From: Brenneria rubrifaciens
GTDB taxonomy: Bacteria; Pseudomonadota; Gammaproteobacteria; Enterobacterales; Enterobacteriaceae
Length of the DNA stretch: 64,000 nt
Assembly (NCBI RefSeq): GCF_005484945.1
Contig: NZ_CP034035.1
Location: 806,001 to 870,000, forward strand
Reading direction: 5' to 3'
Positions within the stretch are counted from its first letter, which is position 1, and each line of letters begins with the position of its first letter. The notes beneath the pieces were generated by a model. It saw nothing but the letters and a program-made list of their open reading frames with translations, did not search any database and was not told the DNA's origin. Of the stretch, positions 29,261 through 37,494 are shown in pieces. The position numbers and the translations under genes are program-made.

Positions 29261-31624
29261 ATGTGTATGAGGGTAGGATCAAGAATAGGGCTATTGGACG
29301 TTGGCGGACCATCAGGCGAGGGACGGCAAAGCACATCGGGTAACCAGACAAGACGATTGACAAGATCGGCGGCGCAGCGCCTTGCTGCGCAACAGACGAC
29401 AGTGCATTCTGTCGTGGAGTTTGGCACATCCCAATTACGCGATGAGGATCGCCCGTATAAAAAACGGTTGTCGATTCGGAACCTGTCGGAAGCACCACAG
29501 GGAACTAACGGGCCACCGCTAGGTGTAGAGGCGGGCGAGGCGCAAAGCAGTTCAACTCGGAAGAATGCTAAGTCGAATGTAGAAAAAGATCTGTGGCATG
29601 ACAGTCAGCAGCGGCGCGAAGAGTTTGGCGGTTTGTTATCGGCCTATAACCGCTCCTTATCCGGGCCGGCCTTCCTAAAAGTGATCCGTCAACTAACAGA
29701 TGCCGCTCAGCCGCTTAATAACGTGCGACTGCCCACGGAGCGTGACGATATTCGGCTCTATTCTGTTTTCGTACCGGGAAGTGAGGACAACGTTTATGTG
29801 CTGCGTCGTGATACCGGTGGCGAATTACGCGATCTTCGTCGGCTGAGTCGGCCAGACGATGAAAAAGAGTTACGCGGACTGATGGCGCAGATGGAAAAAA
29901 GTGCATTCCAGTCTTATGGCTTAGCGGCTGCGGCGCGTGGCAAATCAACGAATCATCCGCATCTAAGCGATCTATGGATTAGCAACAAACGTAGGCAAGA
30001 GTTTCAGCCATTATACGCCGCTTACCGGAAGTTGCCGGGCAAACTCGATGTAACGGGCAGCCATTTTCTCGATACCTTGTACAAATTGACTATCGAGGAG
30101 GAAAAGCGTGGTTCAGGTCAGAAAACCGACGTGGCGGACATCCGATTGTTCACGATCCGGGTGCCCGGTACGCCGAACGCAGTGCAGGTTCTGCGTAGGC
30201 TTGATGCGTCTGGCGGCCTGGCGGATATCCGATTAGCTTCGCAAACCTCGTTAGAAGAAACTCTCGACCAGATGGCCGATTCACGCCGCAACTCTGCATC
30301 AAAGGTGTTATCGGGGCCGCGCAAAGAGCGCAGAGATAGATATCAGCTAAACTTATGGAAAAAACATCTCGCGCCTCGACTGGCTGACGAGTGGGCGCGT
30401 TTTCGGCGTACGCAATCGATGGGCGATGCGGTTGACTCGATGGTGTTTATCCGGCACTTGAATGAACTGTGCGATAAAAATCCCGGCGATATGGCGGATA
30501 GACGATTTGGTATTACCCGTCACACTATTACGCCAATAGGCAGTTCACAGCCTATTACGGTGCTGCGGCGTAAATCGGACGGCGAACCAGCCCGCTTGCG
30601 GGTGGTTGACAGCGATTACTCTGAACGTGAAGCGATACGGTCGCTGCGTCTTATCGGTCCCAAGCGTAAGATGGAGGCTGCTGCTGACGAAGTACCAAGT
30701 AAGCGGCGCAATATCCTGGTGAATCAGCGTCAACCACGAGAAGCATCGGCGGACAACCGGTCTTCAAATGTCGTACCGGGACGGCAGGTGCATCGGATCA
30801 CGGTCTCGCAGCAGTATAAGGAGAAAACAGTTGATGTCACCCATCTCATCACCGGTTCGGTCGGACGCTTATCTGGCGGGCCACGCGCACTGGAATCGGC
30901 GTACGCCAATAGCGCGTCGCTCATCAAAGCGCCGCGTTCCTATGCCGGTGAGCGAGAGCGTCAGGTACTGCGCTGGCTGAGTTCAGTAATGCTGAACGCT
31001 TTTACCAGCGGAATGGAAGTTCAGGCGTACTATGACCGTGTGAGCGACGAAATATGGATTTCTTCAAATGCGCGCGGCACAAATCGTAAAATGAGAATGT
31101 TGTTGAACGAGAATGGGTTGCAAGGGGAACTGCAAAAACAACTTCAGGCAGCAAAAAGCAATCCGGATACTAATGATCGATGGCTGCGCCATGCAATGCG
31201 GCTTGAGAAAATGCTTAATGACCGTTCAGTTTGGCCCCCGGACGCGCAACCCGTGCTTGAAGCCATCGTCGCGAGACGTTTTCGGGTATCTTCGGAAAAT
31301 TTTCACTTCAATGAAGGCGGGCAGCAAATTGACCTGCACGCCGAGCATCGGATAAAACGGGCGTTTGAAAATGCCACGGGCAGAATGCTGGAATCTGACC
31401 GTATCGTAGGCACCAAGCGCACCTGCGGCACCTGTGCCGAAGCGCTCCAGTTTTCCGACAGTCAGCAGCGCGGACCTTTCTGGCAAACCAGAGCGGCGAG
31501 CGCGTCTATCAATATAAAGGCAGCGATTAGGAACAATATTGCGAAAGGTATTCCGACCTATATTTCCCGCGATAGGAACGGGGCACTGAATCTGAACGTT
31601 TCGGATAGCGACTCTGATGCTTAG
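29261..31624 (+). CDS. Large repeat protein with C-terminal deaminase-like domain (candidate toxin/effector)
   Basis: Intact 787-codon ORF, not recognised as a named gene. There is no signal peptide and no membrane segment. The polar N-terminus (1-105) is rich in Ser, Arg, Gln and Thr. Three diverged repeats of about 105 residues follow (about 111-217, 239-345, 366-470). Each begins with LW, has a central VPG- or PIG-type turn and V.VLRR, and ends in an acidic EE/ERE helix. A linker and a helical region (510-660) lead to a C-terminal domain with HAE at 693-695 and CGTC at 722-725. That is the zinc-binding pattern of the cytidine-deaminase fold, followed by GPFWQTRAASA. This resembles deaminase domains of bacterial polymorphic toxins (the XOO_2897-type is a possible match from memory). 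Start uncertain: no good ribosome site before ATG 29261 or 29267. No hrp box was found upstream. Confidence 0.7.
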   Translation: MCMRVGSRIGLLDVGGPSGEGRQSTSGNQTRRLTRSAAQRLAAQQTTVHSVVEFGTSQLRDEDRPYKKRLSIRNLSEAPQGTNGPPLGVEAGEAQSSSTRKNAKSNVEKDLWHDSQQRREEFGGLLSAYNRSLSGPAFLKVIRQLTDAAQPLNNVRLPTERDDIRLYSVFVPGSEDNVYVLRRDTGGELRDLRRLSRPDDEKELRGLMAQMEKSAFQSYGLAAAARGKSTNHPHLSDLWISNKRRQEFQPLYAAYRKLPGKLDVTGSHFLDTLYKLTIEEEKRGSGQKTDVADIRLFTIRVPGTPNAVQVLRRLDASGGLADIRLASQTSLEETLDQMADSRRNSASKVLSGPRKERRDRYQLNLWKKHLAPRLADEWARFRRTQSMGDAVDSMVFIRHLNELCDKNPGDMADRRFGITRHTITPIGSSQPITVLRRKSDGEPARLRVVDSDYSEREAIRSLRLIGPKRKMEAAADEVPSKRRNILVNQRQPREASADNRSSNVVPGRQVHRITVSQQYKEKTVDVTHLITGSVGRLSGGPRALESAYANSASLIKAPRSYAGERERQVLRWLSSVMLNAFTSGMEVQAYYDRVSDEIWISSNARGTNRKMRMLLNENGLQGELQKQLQAAKSNPDTNDRWLRHAMRLEKMLNDRSVWPPDAQPVLEAIVARRFRVSSENFHFNEGGQQIDLHAEHRIKRAFENATGRMLESDRIVGTKRTCGTCAEALQFSDSQQRGPFWQTRAASASINIKAAIRNNIAKGIPTYISRDRNGALNLNVSDSDSDA

Positions 31625-31630
31625 CATCGA

Positions 31631-31909
31631 ATGATGATGTTTGACTGCGCGCTATGTCACGACGGATACCGCGCATTGAGTATGAAACGGCATTTAACAT
31701 TGCCTATACTCGTTATGAAGACGGCATGGTGATGTTTCAGCATTTAATGCCGCGCTCAGAGGGGATGTTATCCAGTGGTGCGCTGTTAAATCGAATGCCG
31801 TCAAGAAGCCGTCAGTGTTATTGCGCCCACGCGTGATGCTGATTTTTATGGTCATTACGCGAAGCGAAATGATACAGGATGTCTTATCTGCTTCGGTGCA
31901 GTATTGTAA
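31631..31909 (+). pseudogene. Decayed small ORF behind the deaminase-like gene
   Basis: Starts 6 bp after the large ORF with ATGATGATG (MMMFDCALCHDGYRAL). The coding pattern then seems to jump to another frame (RIEYETAFNIAYTRYEDG, MVMFQHLMPRSEG) and back again (EAVSVIAPTRDADFYGHYAK, RNDTGCLICFGAVL, stop at 31909). Each stretch looks protein-like and they join end to end, so a single gene of about 90 codons with two frameshifts is plausible. I do not recognise the family. The position directly behind a possible toxin is where an immunity gene or partner would be expected; that is inference only. Confidence 0.35.
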
Positions 31910-32207
31910 AAGCTAAGAGCCTTGATTGTTCTGTCTGCCGATAAGTTATATTGATCCTGAATAATACACGGCTGAACATACGATAAATAGCATGCTATCT
32001 AACCCTGAAATTAGCGTGGCCGATGCATTCAGAGTGAAGTATTCATTGTCTTAACACCCTCTGTGGACTTTGAAATTTATTTCTTCGTGCTGTTTTCATT
32101 ATTATGTAACTTAAAAAGTTTAGTTAACGGTGAAAAAGCATAAAAGGCGGCTCACATGGTTTCCGGCAAACAATATCAGAGCCTGCGGTGTTCGCCGGGG
32201 CATGAAT

Positions 32208-33029
32208 TCAAAGGCTTTTCAGGAATGCATGCAAATCTTGATTCAACTGGTCGGAATGAGTGGCGGCAAAGCCGTGAGGCGCGCCTTCGTAGATTTTCAA
32301 TTGTGCTTGTTTGATCATGTCCGCCGCAAGCTTACCGGTGGCTTCAAATGGAACAACCTGATCGGCATCGCCGTGGATGATCAGCGTCGGAACATCGATC
32401 TTTGCTATGTCAGGGCGGAAATCCGTTTCGGAAAAGGCGGTAACACAATCTATTGTGCCTTTCAGTGACGCCAGTAGCGCAATATTCAGTGTTTGAGTCA
32501 GCACGCCCTGTGACACGTCAGTTCCTTTGTTCAGGCCATAGAAGGCGGTTGTAAAGTCGCTGATAAACTGGGCGCGATCTTTACGCAGCCCGTGCCTGAT
32601 ATCATCAAATACGCTTTTTTCAACGCCCTCGGGATGATCGTCCGTTTTGATAAAAATCGGCGTAACGGAGCCAAGCAGTGCCAGGCCATCAATATATTTT
32701 GTCCCGTAGCGGGAGATATAGCGCGTTACATCACCGCCGCCCATTGAAAAACCAACCAGTGTGACATCCTGAAGGTTTAAATGATGGATTAACTGGTTGA
32801 TATCATCAGCAAAGGTATCGTAATTGTAGCCTGCCCAAGGCTGCCCGGAACGCCCAAAACCACGGCGGTCGAATGCAATGCTGCGGTAACCGCGTTCAGC
32901 GAAATAATTGAGTTGGTAGTCCCACATATCGGCATCAAGCGGCCAGCCGTGACTAAAAAGAATAGGTTTGCCCGCGCCCCAGTCTTTGAAATAAATCTGT
33001 GTGCCATCTTGTGTAGTAAAGGTGCTCAT
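32208..33029 (-). CDS. Alpha/beta hydrolase (non-heme chloroperoxidase/arylesterase type)
   Basis: 273-aa alpha/beta hydrolase. The nucleophile elbow GFSMGG gives catalytic S95. The acid is D223 in HGDADQVVP, and the base is H252 in GAPHGFAATH. The segments SHGWPLDADMW and DRRGFGRSGQPW are typical of the cofactor-free haloperoxidase/arylesterase group. Members hydrolyse esters and can perform perhydrolysis; the natural substrate is unknown. A strong GGAGAAAAAGAG-type site precedes the ATG. It borders the accessory scar region and appears monocistronic. Confidence 0.92.
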   Translation of the reverse strand: MSTFTTQDGTQIYFKDWGAGKPILFSHGWPLDADMWDYQLNYFAERGYRSIAFDRRGFGRSGQPWAGYNYDTFADDINQLIHHLNLQDVTLVGFSMGGGDVTRYISRYGTKYIDGLALLGSVTPIFIKTDDHPEGVEKSVFDDIRHGLRKDRAQFISDFTTAFYGLNKGTDVSQGVLTQTLNIALLASLKGTIDCVTAFSETDFRPDIAKIDVPTLIIHGDADQVVPFEATGKLAADMIKQAQLKIYEGAPHGFAATHSDQLNQDLHAFLKSL

Positions 33030-33591
33030 CTCTTTTTCTCCTTCTCTGCGTAGCAGAGTTTGTCAGATTTCAGGTTCAATACTTAAGCCTTGGTGAGTGA
33101 CAGAGATAAGGCAAGTTTTTTGCCGATTATTTTATGGTAGGGCGAGGGTTATATTACTTACCCACCCGCTTTTCAGATGGCGCCCCGACTTACTTCAGTG
33201 AAAATAATTAAATAGAGATGTGCTGGAAATCAAATATTACTAATGTTGTTTTACATCCGTTCGATTAACCTTACCTGTCGATGACAATACTATACACTTT
33301 CCTTGTTATATTTTATTTACTCCTTGTCAATACATTACCTCCCTGTGAATGTTGTGTTAATCACCCTTGTCATTAGAATGACCTTTCCCGCCTTGTGCGG
33401 GATTTTTTTATCTTAAATTCGAAAATAACGGATAAAGTAATAAATCAGTCTTTGTGCCTGTAATATGTTGAAATAAACACTGTGATCTTATAAAAAAAGA
33501 AGACTCGTATTGCCTTAATGGTAACGAGTGACACGCTTAGATAATCATATGATTATTTGAAATAAAAGGTTTCAGAGGCGCAAGCTTTAAT
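33030..33591. other. 562-bp AT-rich gap between hydrolase and marC
   Basis: No convincing protein-coding frame. It contains the upstream region of the hydrolase (minus strand) and an orphan + strand Rho-independent terminator at about 33387-33413. The C/T-rich stretch before that terminator contains four copies of CCTTGT within about 100 bp. The rest is AT-rich with no feature I can name. Confidence 0.6.
33387..33413 (+). terminator. Orphan Rho-independent terminator, possible sRNA 3' end
   Basis: Stem TCCCGC / GCGGGA with a 4-nt loop (CTTG-type) followed by seven T. There is no + strand gene upstream for more than 1.4 kb (the nearest are on the minus strand), so it is a candidate 3' end of a small RNA. 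Confidence 0.6.
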
Positions 33592-34266
33592 TCAATGATA
33601 GTTTTTCACGATCTCCAACGTGCCATTGATAATGAACTGAACACCCATGCATACCAGTAGAAAACCCATTAGTCGCGAAATTGCTTCGATGCCGCCTTTT
33701 CCTACCAATTTAATAATCAGATGAGAACTCTTCAGCGTCAGCCACAAGATAAAACTCACCAGCATAAAGGTCAGTATGGGCGCGACCATAACAACCCAGG
33801 GCGTAAGGTCGACACCACTTTTGATTTGTGAAGCAGTACTGATGATAAGGGCTATTGTCCCCGGACCGGCCGTGCTGGGCATTGCCAGAGGGACGAAAGC
33901 GATATTGACTGTATTGGCCACGCGGCTGTCATTTATTTCATCCGTCTTGCTCTTGACTTCAGGGATGTGCTCTGGTTTTTGCTGGGGAAAAAGCATGCTA
34001 AAGCCGATAAACGCCACGATCAATCCCCCGGCAATGCGCAAGCCAGGAATCGAAATACCGAAAGTATTCATCACTAACTGACCGCCATAGAATGCGACGG
34101 TCATGATGATAAAAACGTACAATGAAGTCTGAAATATTTGTCGATTCTGTTCGCCCTGACTCATGTCTTTGGTCAGTCCCAAGAACACGGCGATAGTTGT
34201 GAGGGGGTTCGCGAGAGGTAAAATAAGGACTAAACCAAGACCGATAGTTTGAATCAATTCCAGCAT
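33592..34266 (-). CDS. MarC family integral membrane protein
   Basis: Member of the MarC/UPF0056 family with six predicted membrane helices. The start at 34266 ([20 protein letters not shown]) has an AGAGGAA site directly upstream and yields 224 aa. The in-frame extension upstream ([11 protein letters not shown]) is unlikely. Conserved features are LPLANPLTT near residue 16, an [14 protein letters not shown] helix, and the mid-protein [15 protein letters not shown]. Function unknown; the earlier link to multiple antibiotic resistance was not upheld for the family. It resembles YchE more than a transporter of known substrate. Confidence 0.9.
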   Translation of the reverse strand: MLELIQTIGLGLVLILPLANPLTTIAVFLGLTKDMSQGEQNRQIFQTSLYVFIIMTVAFYGGQLVMNTFGISIPGLRIAGGLIVAFIGFSMLFPQQKPEHIPEVKSKTDEINDSRVANTVNIAFVPLAMPSTAGPGTIALIISTASQIKSGVDLTPWVVMVAPILTFMLVSFILWLTLKSSHLIIKLVGKGGIEAISRLMGFLLVCMGVQFIINGTLEIVKNYH

Positions 34267-34350
34267 TTGAATTCCTCTGAAAGATAGAAAACCATGCAAT
34301 ATTAAAGATGTTCATCCATGAGGGAAAAGGTGGCGCCATGCTGTACCTTT

Positions 34351-34842
34351 TCAAGCGGAACCGTCATTTTCAGCTAGATTTTTGAAGCGTTGAAGCGTTT
34401 TTGTCAGCATATCCTTGGACAATATATCGAACATCTGGCTGATTTTTTTCCCCAGAAAACCGCCGGGGGGATCGAAGCGGATCATCAGCGTGACTTCGGT
34501 GCCTGTGCCTGACGGCGCGGATTTGAACGACAGTCGGCCTTCATTGGGAATACGAGCGCCTTCGAGGGAGCGCCAGTGGATGTACTCACCACTTTTTTCA
34601 TCAACGATCCGTGCCTGCCATTCAATGAGGGCGCCAAACGGCGTGTTAACACGCCAGCGCGAATCGGTGTTATTTAGAATGTCGATGGTCGCAAAATGAT
34701 TCATCAACACTGGCAACGTTTCCGGTTTGCGCCAGAGCGCAAACAGCGTTTCCGCAGAACGATCAATCGTGATGCTGCTGCGAATTTCATCTGAATCTTT
34801 TCCGTTTTTGATGCCAATATTTTTAAGAAAAGAGGGGCGCAC
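34351..34842 (-). CDS. SRPBCC family (polyketide cyclase-like) protein
   Basis: 163-aa protein with a START/SRPBCC-type fold pattern: SSITIDRSAETLFALWRKPETLP at the start, central WRVNTPFGALIEWQARIV, and GTEVTLMIRFDPPGG before a C-terminal helix. Such proteins bind hydrophobic ligands, and similar cyclase/dehydrase-like proteins are widespread with unknown function. The GTG start at 34842 has GGGAGG seven bases upstream. It lies 84 bp upstream of marC on the same strand and could be co-transcribed. Confidence 0.8.
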   Translation of the reverse strand: MRPSFLKNIGIKNGKDSDEIRSSITIDRSAETLFALWRKPETLPVLMNHFATIDILNNTDSRWRVNTPFGALIEWQARIVDEKSGEYIHWRSLEGARIPNEGRLSFKSAPSGTGTEVTLMIRFDPPGGFLGKKISQMFDILSKDMLTKTLQRFKNLAENDGSA

Positions 34843-35154
34843 CAGAAATCCTCCCTATGGATTTTTAGCCCTAAAGGGCATTTTTCATGCATTCTGACTG
34901 ATATTGGCGATGAAGCAAAGTCAGAAGACACATTAGGTGGAGTCAGGTACTTCTGTTTGTGTCTTGCAGGGAGTCGTCTGGGGCGCTTAGACATTGCGTT
35001 GCTGTTTTTATAAAAAGGCTAAGCATCAACAGGCTCAATTTTATGTAACGTCTTTTTTCCTTTGCGGTGGGCATCGCACATCAGGCGTCAAACCCGCTTT
35101 TATAAGGAAAAGTGTTACCCTTATTCATTCCCTCCTCATTAAGATGATTCGGCA
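34843..35154. other. 312-bp intergenic region between SRPBCC gene and pncC
   Basis: Contains the divergent upstream regions of the minus-strand SRPBCC gene and + strand pncC. A symmetric hairpin TTTTTAGCCCTAAAGGGCATTTTT lies at about 34862-34885. No coding frame is supported. Confidence 0.5.
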
Positions 35155-35649
35155 ATGACGGAAACTGACATTTCACAGTTAAGCAGTCTGGTTGGCGATC
35201 GCCTCAAGGCGCGTGGTGCAAAGGTTACTTGTGCGGAGTCCTGTACAGGCGGGTGGTTGGCGAAAGTTATCACCGATGTTGCTGGCAGCTCTGAGTGGTT
35301 TGATTATGGTTTTGTGACGTACAGTAATCAGGCTAAACAGGATTTGGTGCGCGTTAATGAAAGCACGCTTTCCCAATATGGTGCGGTGAGTGCCGAAGTG
35401 GTTGGGGAGATGGCGGCGGGGGCATTACGCGCAGCCAGAGCGGATTTTGCCGTCTCGGTCAGTGGTATTGCCGGCCCTGATGGAGGCTCTGCTGAAAAGC
35501 CCGTCGGGACAGTCTGGTTCGGTTTTACCGACAGTCAGGGATTCACCGTCACCCGTAAGGTGTTGTTCAGCGGAGACCGAAATGACGTGCGCTTGCAATC
35601 GGTGCGCTTTGCATTACAAACGTTGTTGGATGAGTTTCTGCAAAAATAA
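35155..35649 (+). CDS. pncC: Nicotinamide-nucleotide amidohydrolase
   Basis: PncC (CinA C-terminal domain, E. coli YgaD) deamidates NMN to nicotinate mononucleotide in the pyridine nucleotide cycle. The product is 164 aa. The family motifs TCAESCTGGWLAKVITDVAGSS, FVTYSNQAKQDLV and VSGIAGPDGGSAEKPVGTVW are all present. It lies directly upstream of recA, as in E. coli, with a LexA-controlled promoter in the 105-bp gap. Confidence 0.97.
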   Translation: MTETDISQLSSLVGDRLKARGAKVTCAESCTGGWLAKVITDVAGSSEWFDYGFVTYSNQAKQDLVRVNESTLSQYGAVSAEVVGEMAAGALRAARADFAVSVSGIAGPDGGSAEKPVGTVWFGFTDSQGFTVTRKVLFSGDRNDVRLQSVRFALQTLLDEFLQK

Positions 35650-35651
35650 CC

Positions 35652-35679
35652 TTGATGCTGTATGTGTATACAGTATAAT
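35652..35679 (+). promoter_or_regulatory. recA promoter with LexA (SOS) box
   Basis: -35 TTGATG (35652-35657) and -10 TATAAT (35674-35679) with a 16-bp spacer filled exactly by CTGTATGTGTATACAG (35658-35673). That fits the LexA consensus CTGT-N8-ACAG perfectly. The same architecture is known for E. coli recA, so LexA should block polymerase until SOS induction. Confidence 0.95.
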
Positions 35680-35754
35680 GTCAGTGATTAATTCGACAAT
35701 CCATGATTAAGCGACCGCGTAGAGACAGCTTTACGCCGCGTGACAGGAGTAGAA

Positions 35755-36825
35755 ATGGCTATTGATGAGAACAAACAAAAGGCTCTGGCGGCAGCGCTGG
35801 GCCAGATCGAAAAACAATTTGGTAAAGGTTCTATCATGCGTTTGGGCGAAGATCGCTCAATGGATGTTGAAACAATTTCTACCGGTTCTCTGTCTCTGGA
35901 CATCGCATTGGGAGCGGGGGGGCTGCCGATGGGCCGTATCGTTGAGATTTATGGCCCGGAGTCATCAGGTAAAACCACGCTGACTTTGCAGGTTATCGCC
36001 GCGGCCCAGCGTGAAGGTAAAACTTGTGCGTTTATTGATGCCGAGCATGCGCTGGACCCGATTTACGCTAAAAAGCTTGGTGTTGATATTGATAACCTGC
36101 TGTGTTCTCAGCCGGATACCGGCGAGCAGGCGCTGGAAATTTGTGATGCGCTGACACGTTCTGGCGCAGTGGATGTCATCATTGTCGACTCGGTTGCTGC
36201 GCTAACGCCTAAAGCGGAAATTGAAGGTGAAATCGGTGATTCGCATATGGGGCTTGCCGCTCGGATGATGAGTCAGGCAATGCGTAAACTCGCGGGTAAC
36301 CTGAAACAGGCCAATACGCTGTTGATTTTCATCAACCAGATTCGTATGAAGATTGGTGTCATGTTCGGCAACCCTGAAACCACTACAGGCGGTAATGCGC
36401 TGAAATTCTATGCTTCCGTGCGTCTGGATATTCGCCGTATTGGTTCCATCAAAGAGGGTGAGGAAGTTGTCGGTAGCGAAACCCGTGTGAAAGTGGTTAA
36501 AAACAAAGTGGCGGCGCCTTTCAAACAGGCTGAATTCCAGATTTTGTACGGTGAGGGGATCAACATTCACGGTGAACTGGTTGATTTGGGCGTTAAGCAC
36601 AAGCTGATTGAAAAAGCGGGAGCTTGGTACAGTTATAACGGTGAAAAGATCGGCCAGGGCAAAGCGAATGCCTGCAATTTCCTGAGAGAAAACCCTGCCG
36701 TTGCTGCTGAACTGGATAAGAAACTGCGTGGAATGCTGCTGCATAAAGGTAATGAATCCTCTCCTGCAGCTGTCGGCGAGAATTACGATGAAGAAGTGGC
36801 GGGGGAAGGGCGCGAAGAGTTTTAA
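35755..36825 (+). CDS. recA: Recombinase RecA
   Basis: ATP-dependent strand-exchange protein and co-protease for LexA. The start at 35755 ([21 protein letters not shown]) gives 356 aa and has an AGGAGT site; an upstream in-frame start would add MTGVE and is not expected. Walker A GPESSGKT is at residues 66-73. Walker B lies in VDVIIVDSV, and loop L2 near [20 protein letters not shown] contacts DNA. The acidic tail ends [11 protein letters not shown]. It is preceded by a consensus LexA box. Confidence 0.98.
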   Translation: MAIDENKQKALAAALGQIEKQFGKGSIMRLGEDRSMDVETISTGSLSLDIALGAGGLPMGRIVEIYGPESSGKTTLTLQVIAAAQREGKTCAFIDAEHALDPIYAKKLGVDIDNLLCSQPDTGEQALEICDALTRSGAVDVIIVDSVAALTPKAEIEGEIGDSHMGLAARMMSQAMRKLAGNLKQANTLLIFINQIRMKIGVMFGNPETTTGGNALKFYASVRLDIRRIGSIKEGEEVVGSETRVKVVKNKVAAPFKQAEFQILYGEGINIHGELVDLGVKHKLIEKAGAWYSYNGEKIGQGKANACNFLRENPAVAAELDKKLRGMLLHKGNESSPAAVGENYDEEVAGEGREEF

Positions 36826-36869
36826 TGTGCGGAGACTCATGTGGCATAACGTTGCTTACGGATTGGTGA

Positions 36870-37358
36870 GTGAGTAAACCATTACGTTATGCAATGAACG
36901 TGCTTGCTGTTCGCGAACATAGTGAAGCTGAGATACGCCGCAAGCTTGCGGCGTATCTGCGTAAATTTGCACCGACAGAAACCGGTTCAGATGATGTAAC
37001 CGGAAACATTTCTGTCGAAGAAATCGAATCAGCCATACTCTACTGTACCGAACATGGCTGGCTGGATGATGAACGTTTTGCCCATCGTTATATCCGCAGT
37101 CGCAGCCGTAAGGGATATGGCGCACAGCGTATCAGAACGGAATTAGGCCAAAAAGGTATCGACAAAGGAACGATTGTCGCCGCTTTTAATGAATGTGATA
37201 TTGACTGGTGTGAGCTGGCAAAGTCGGTAGCAGAACGAAAATTCGGGTATCCTCTACCTGTAGAATGGAAAGAAAAAGTAAAATTGCAGCGATATTTGCT
37301 ATATCGTGGTTTTTTTCATGAAGAAATCCAATTCGTTTATGCGAATTTTTCAGATTGA
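36870..37358 (+). CDS. recX: RecA regulatory protein RecX
   Basis: 162-aa modulator that caps RecA filaments and inhibits recombinase and co-protease activity. The GTG start at 36870 (MSKPLRYAMNVLAVREHSEAE) lies 44 bp after recA. The three-helix repeats are seen at REHSEAEIRRKL, DDERFAHRYIRSRSRKGYGAQRI and FGYPLPVEWKEKVKLQRYLLYRGF. It is transcribed at a low level by read-through from the recA promoter in E. coli; the spacing here is compatible with that. Confidence 0.95.
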   Translation: MSKPLRYAMNVLAVREHSEAEIRRKLAAYLRKFAPTETGSDDVTGNISVEEIESAILYCTEHGWLDDERFAHRYIRSRSRKGYGAQRIRTELGQKGIDKGTIVAAFNECDIDWCELAKSVAERKFGYPLPVEWKEKVKLQRYLLYRGFFHEEIQFVYANFSD

Positions 37359-37494
37359 TGCATACGGGATTTTACTTCCCATCGAAGAAAATTTATCTTA
37401 TTCCCACTTTTTGTTCGTGAGTTGCACGGTAGCGCCAGCATGCTGCACTAACCTTGCCCGCGATCTGTTCTTTTAGTTTGACTCCAGGACAATT

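Noticed and set aside
29149..29343. Short + strand ORF overlapping the start of the deaminase-like gene
   Set aside because: Different frame from both the helicase remnant and the large ORF, with no motif.
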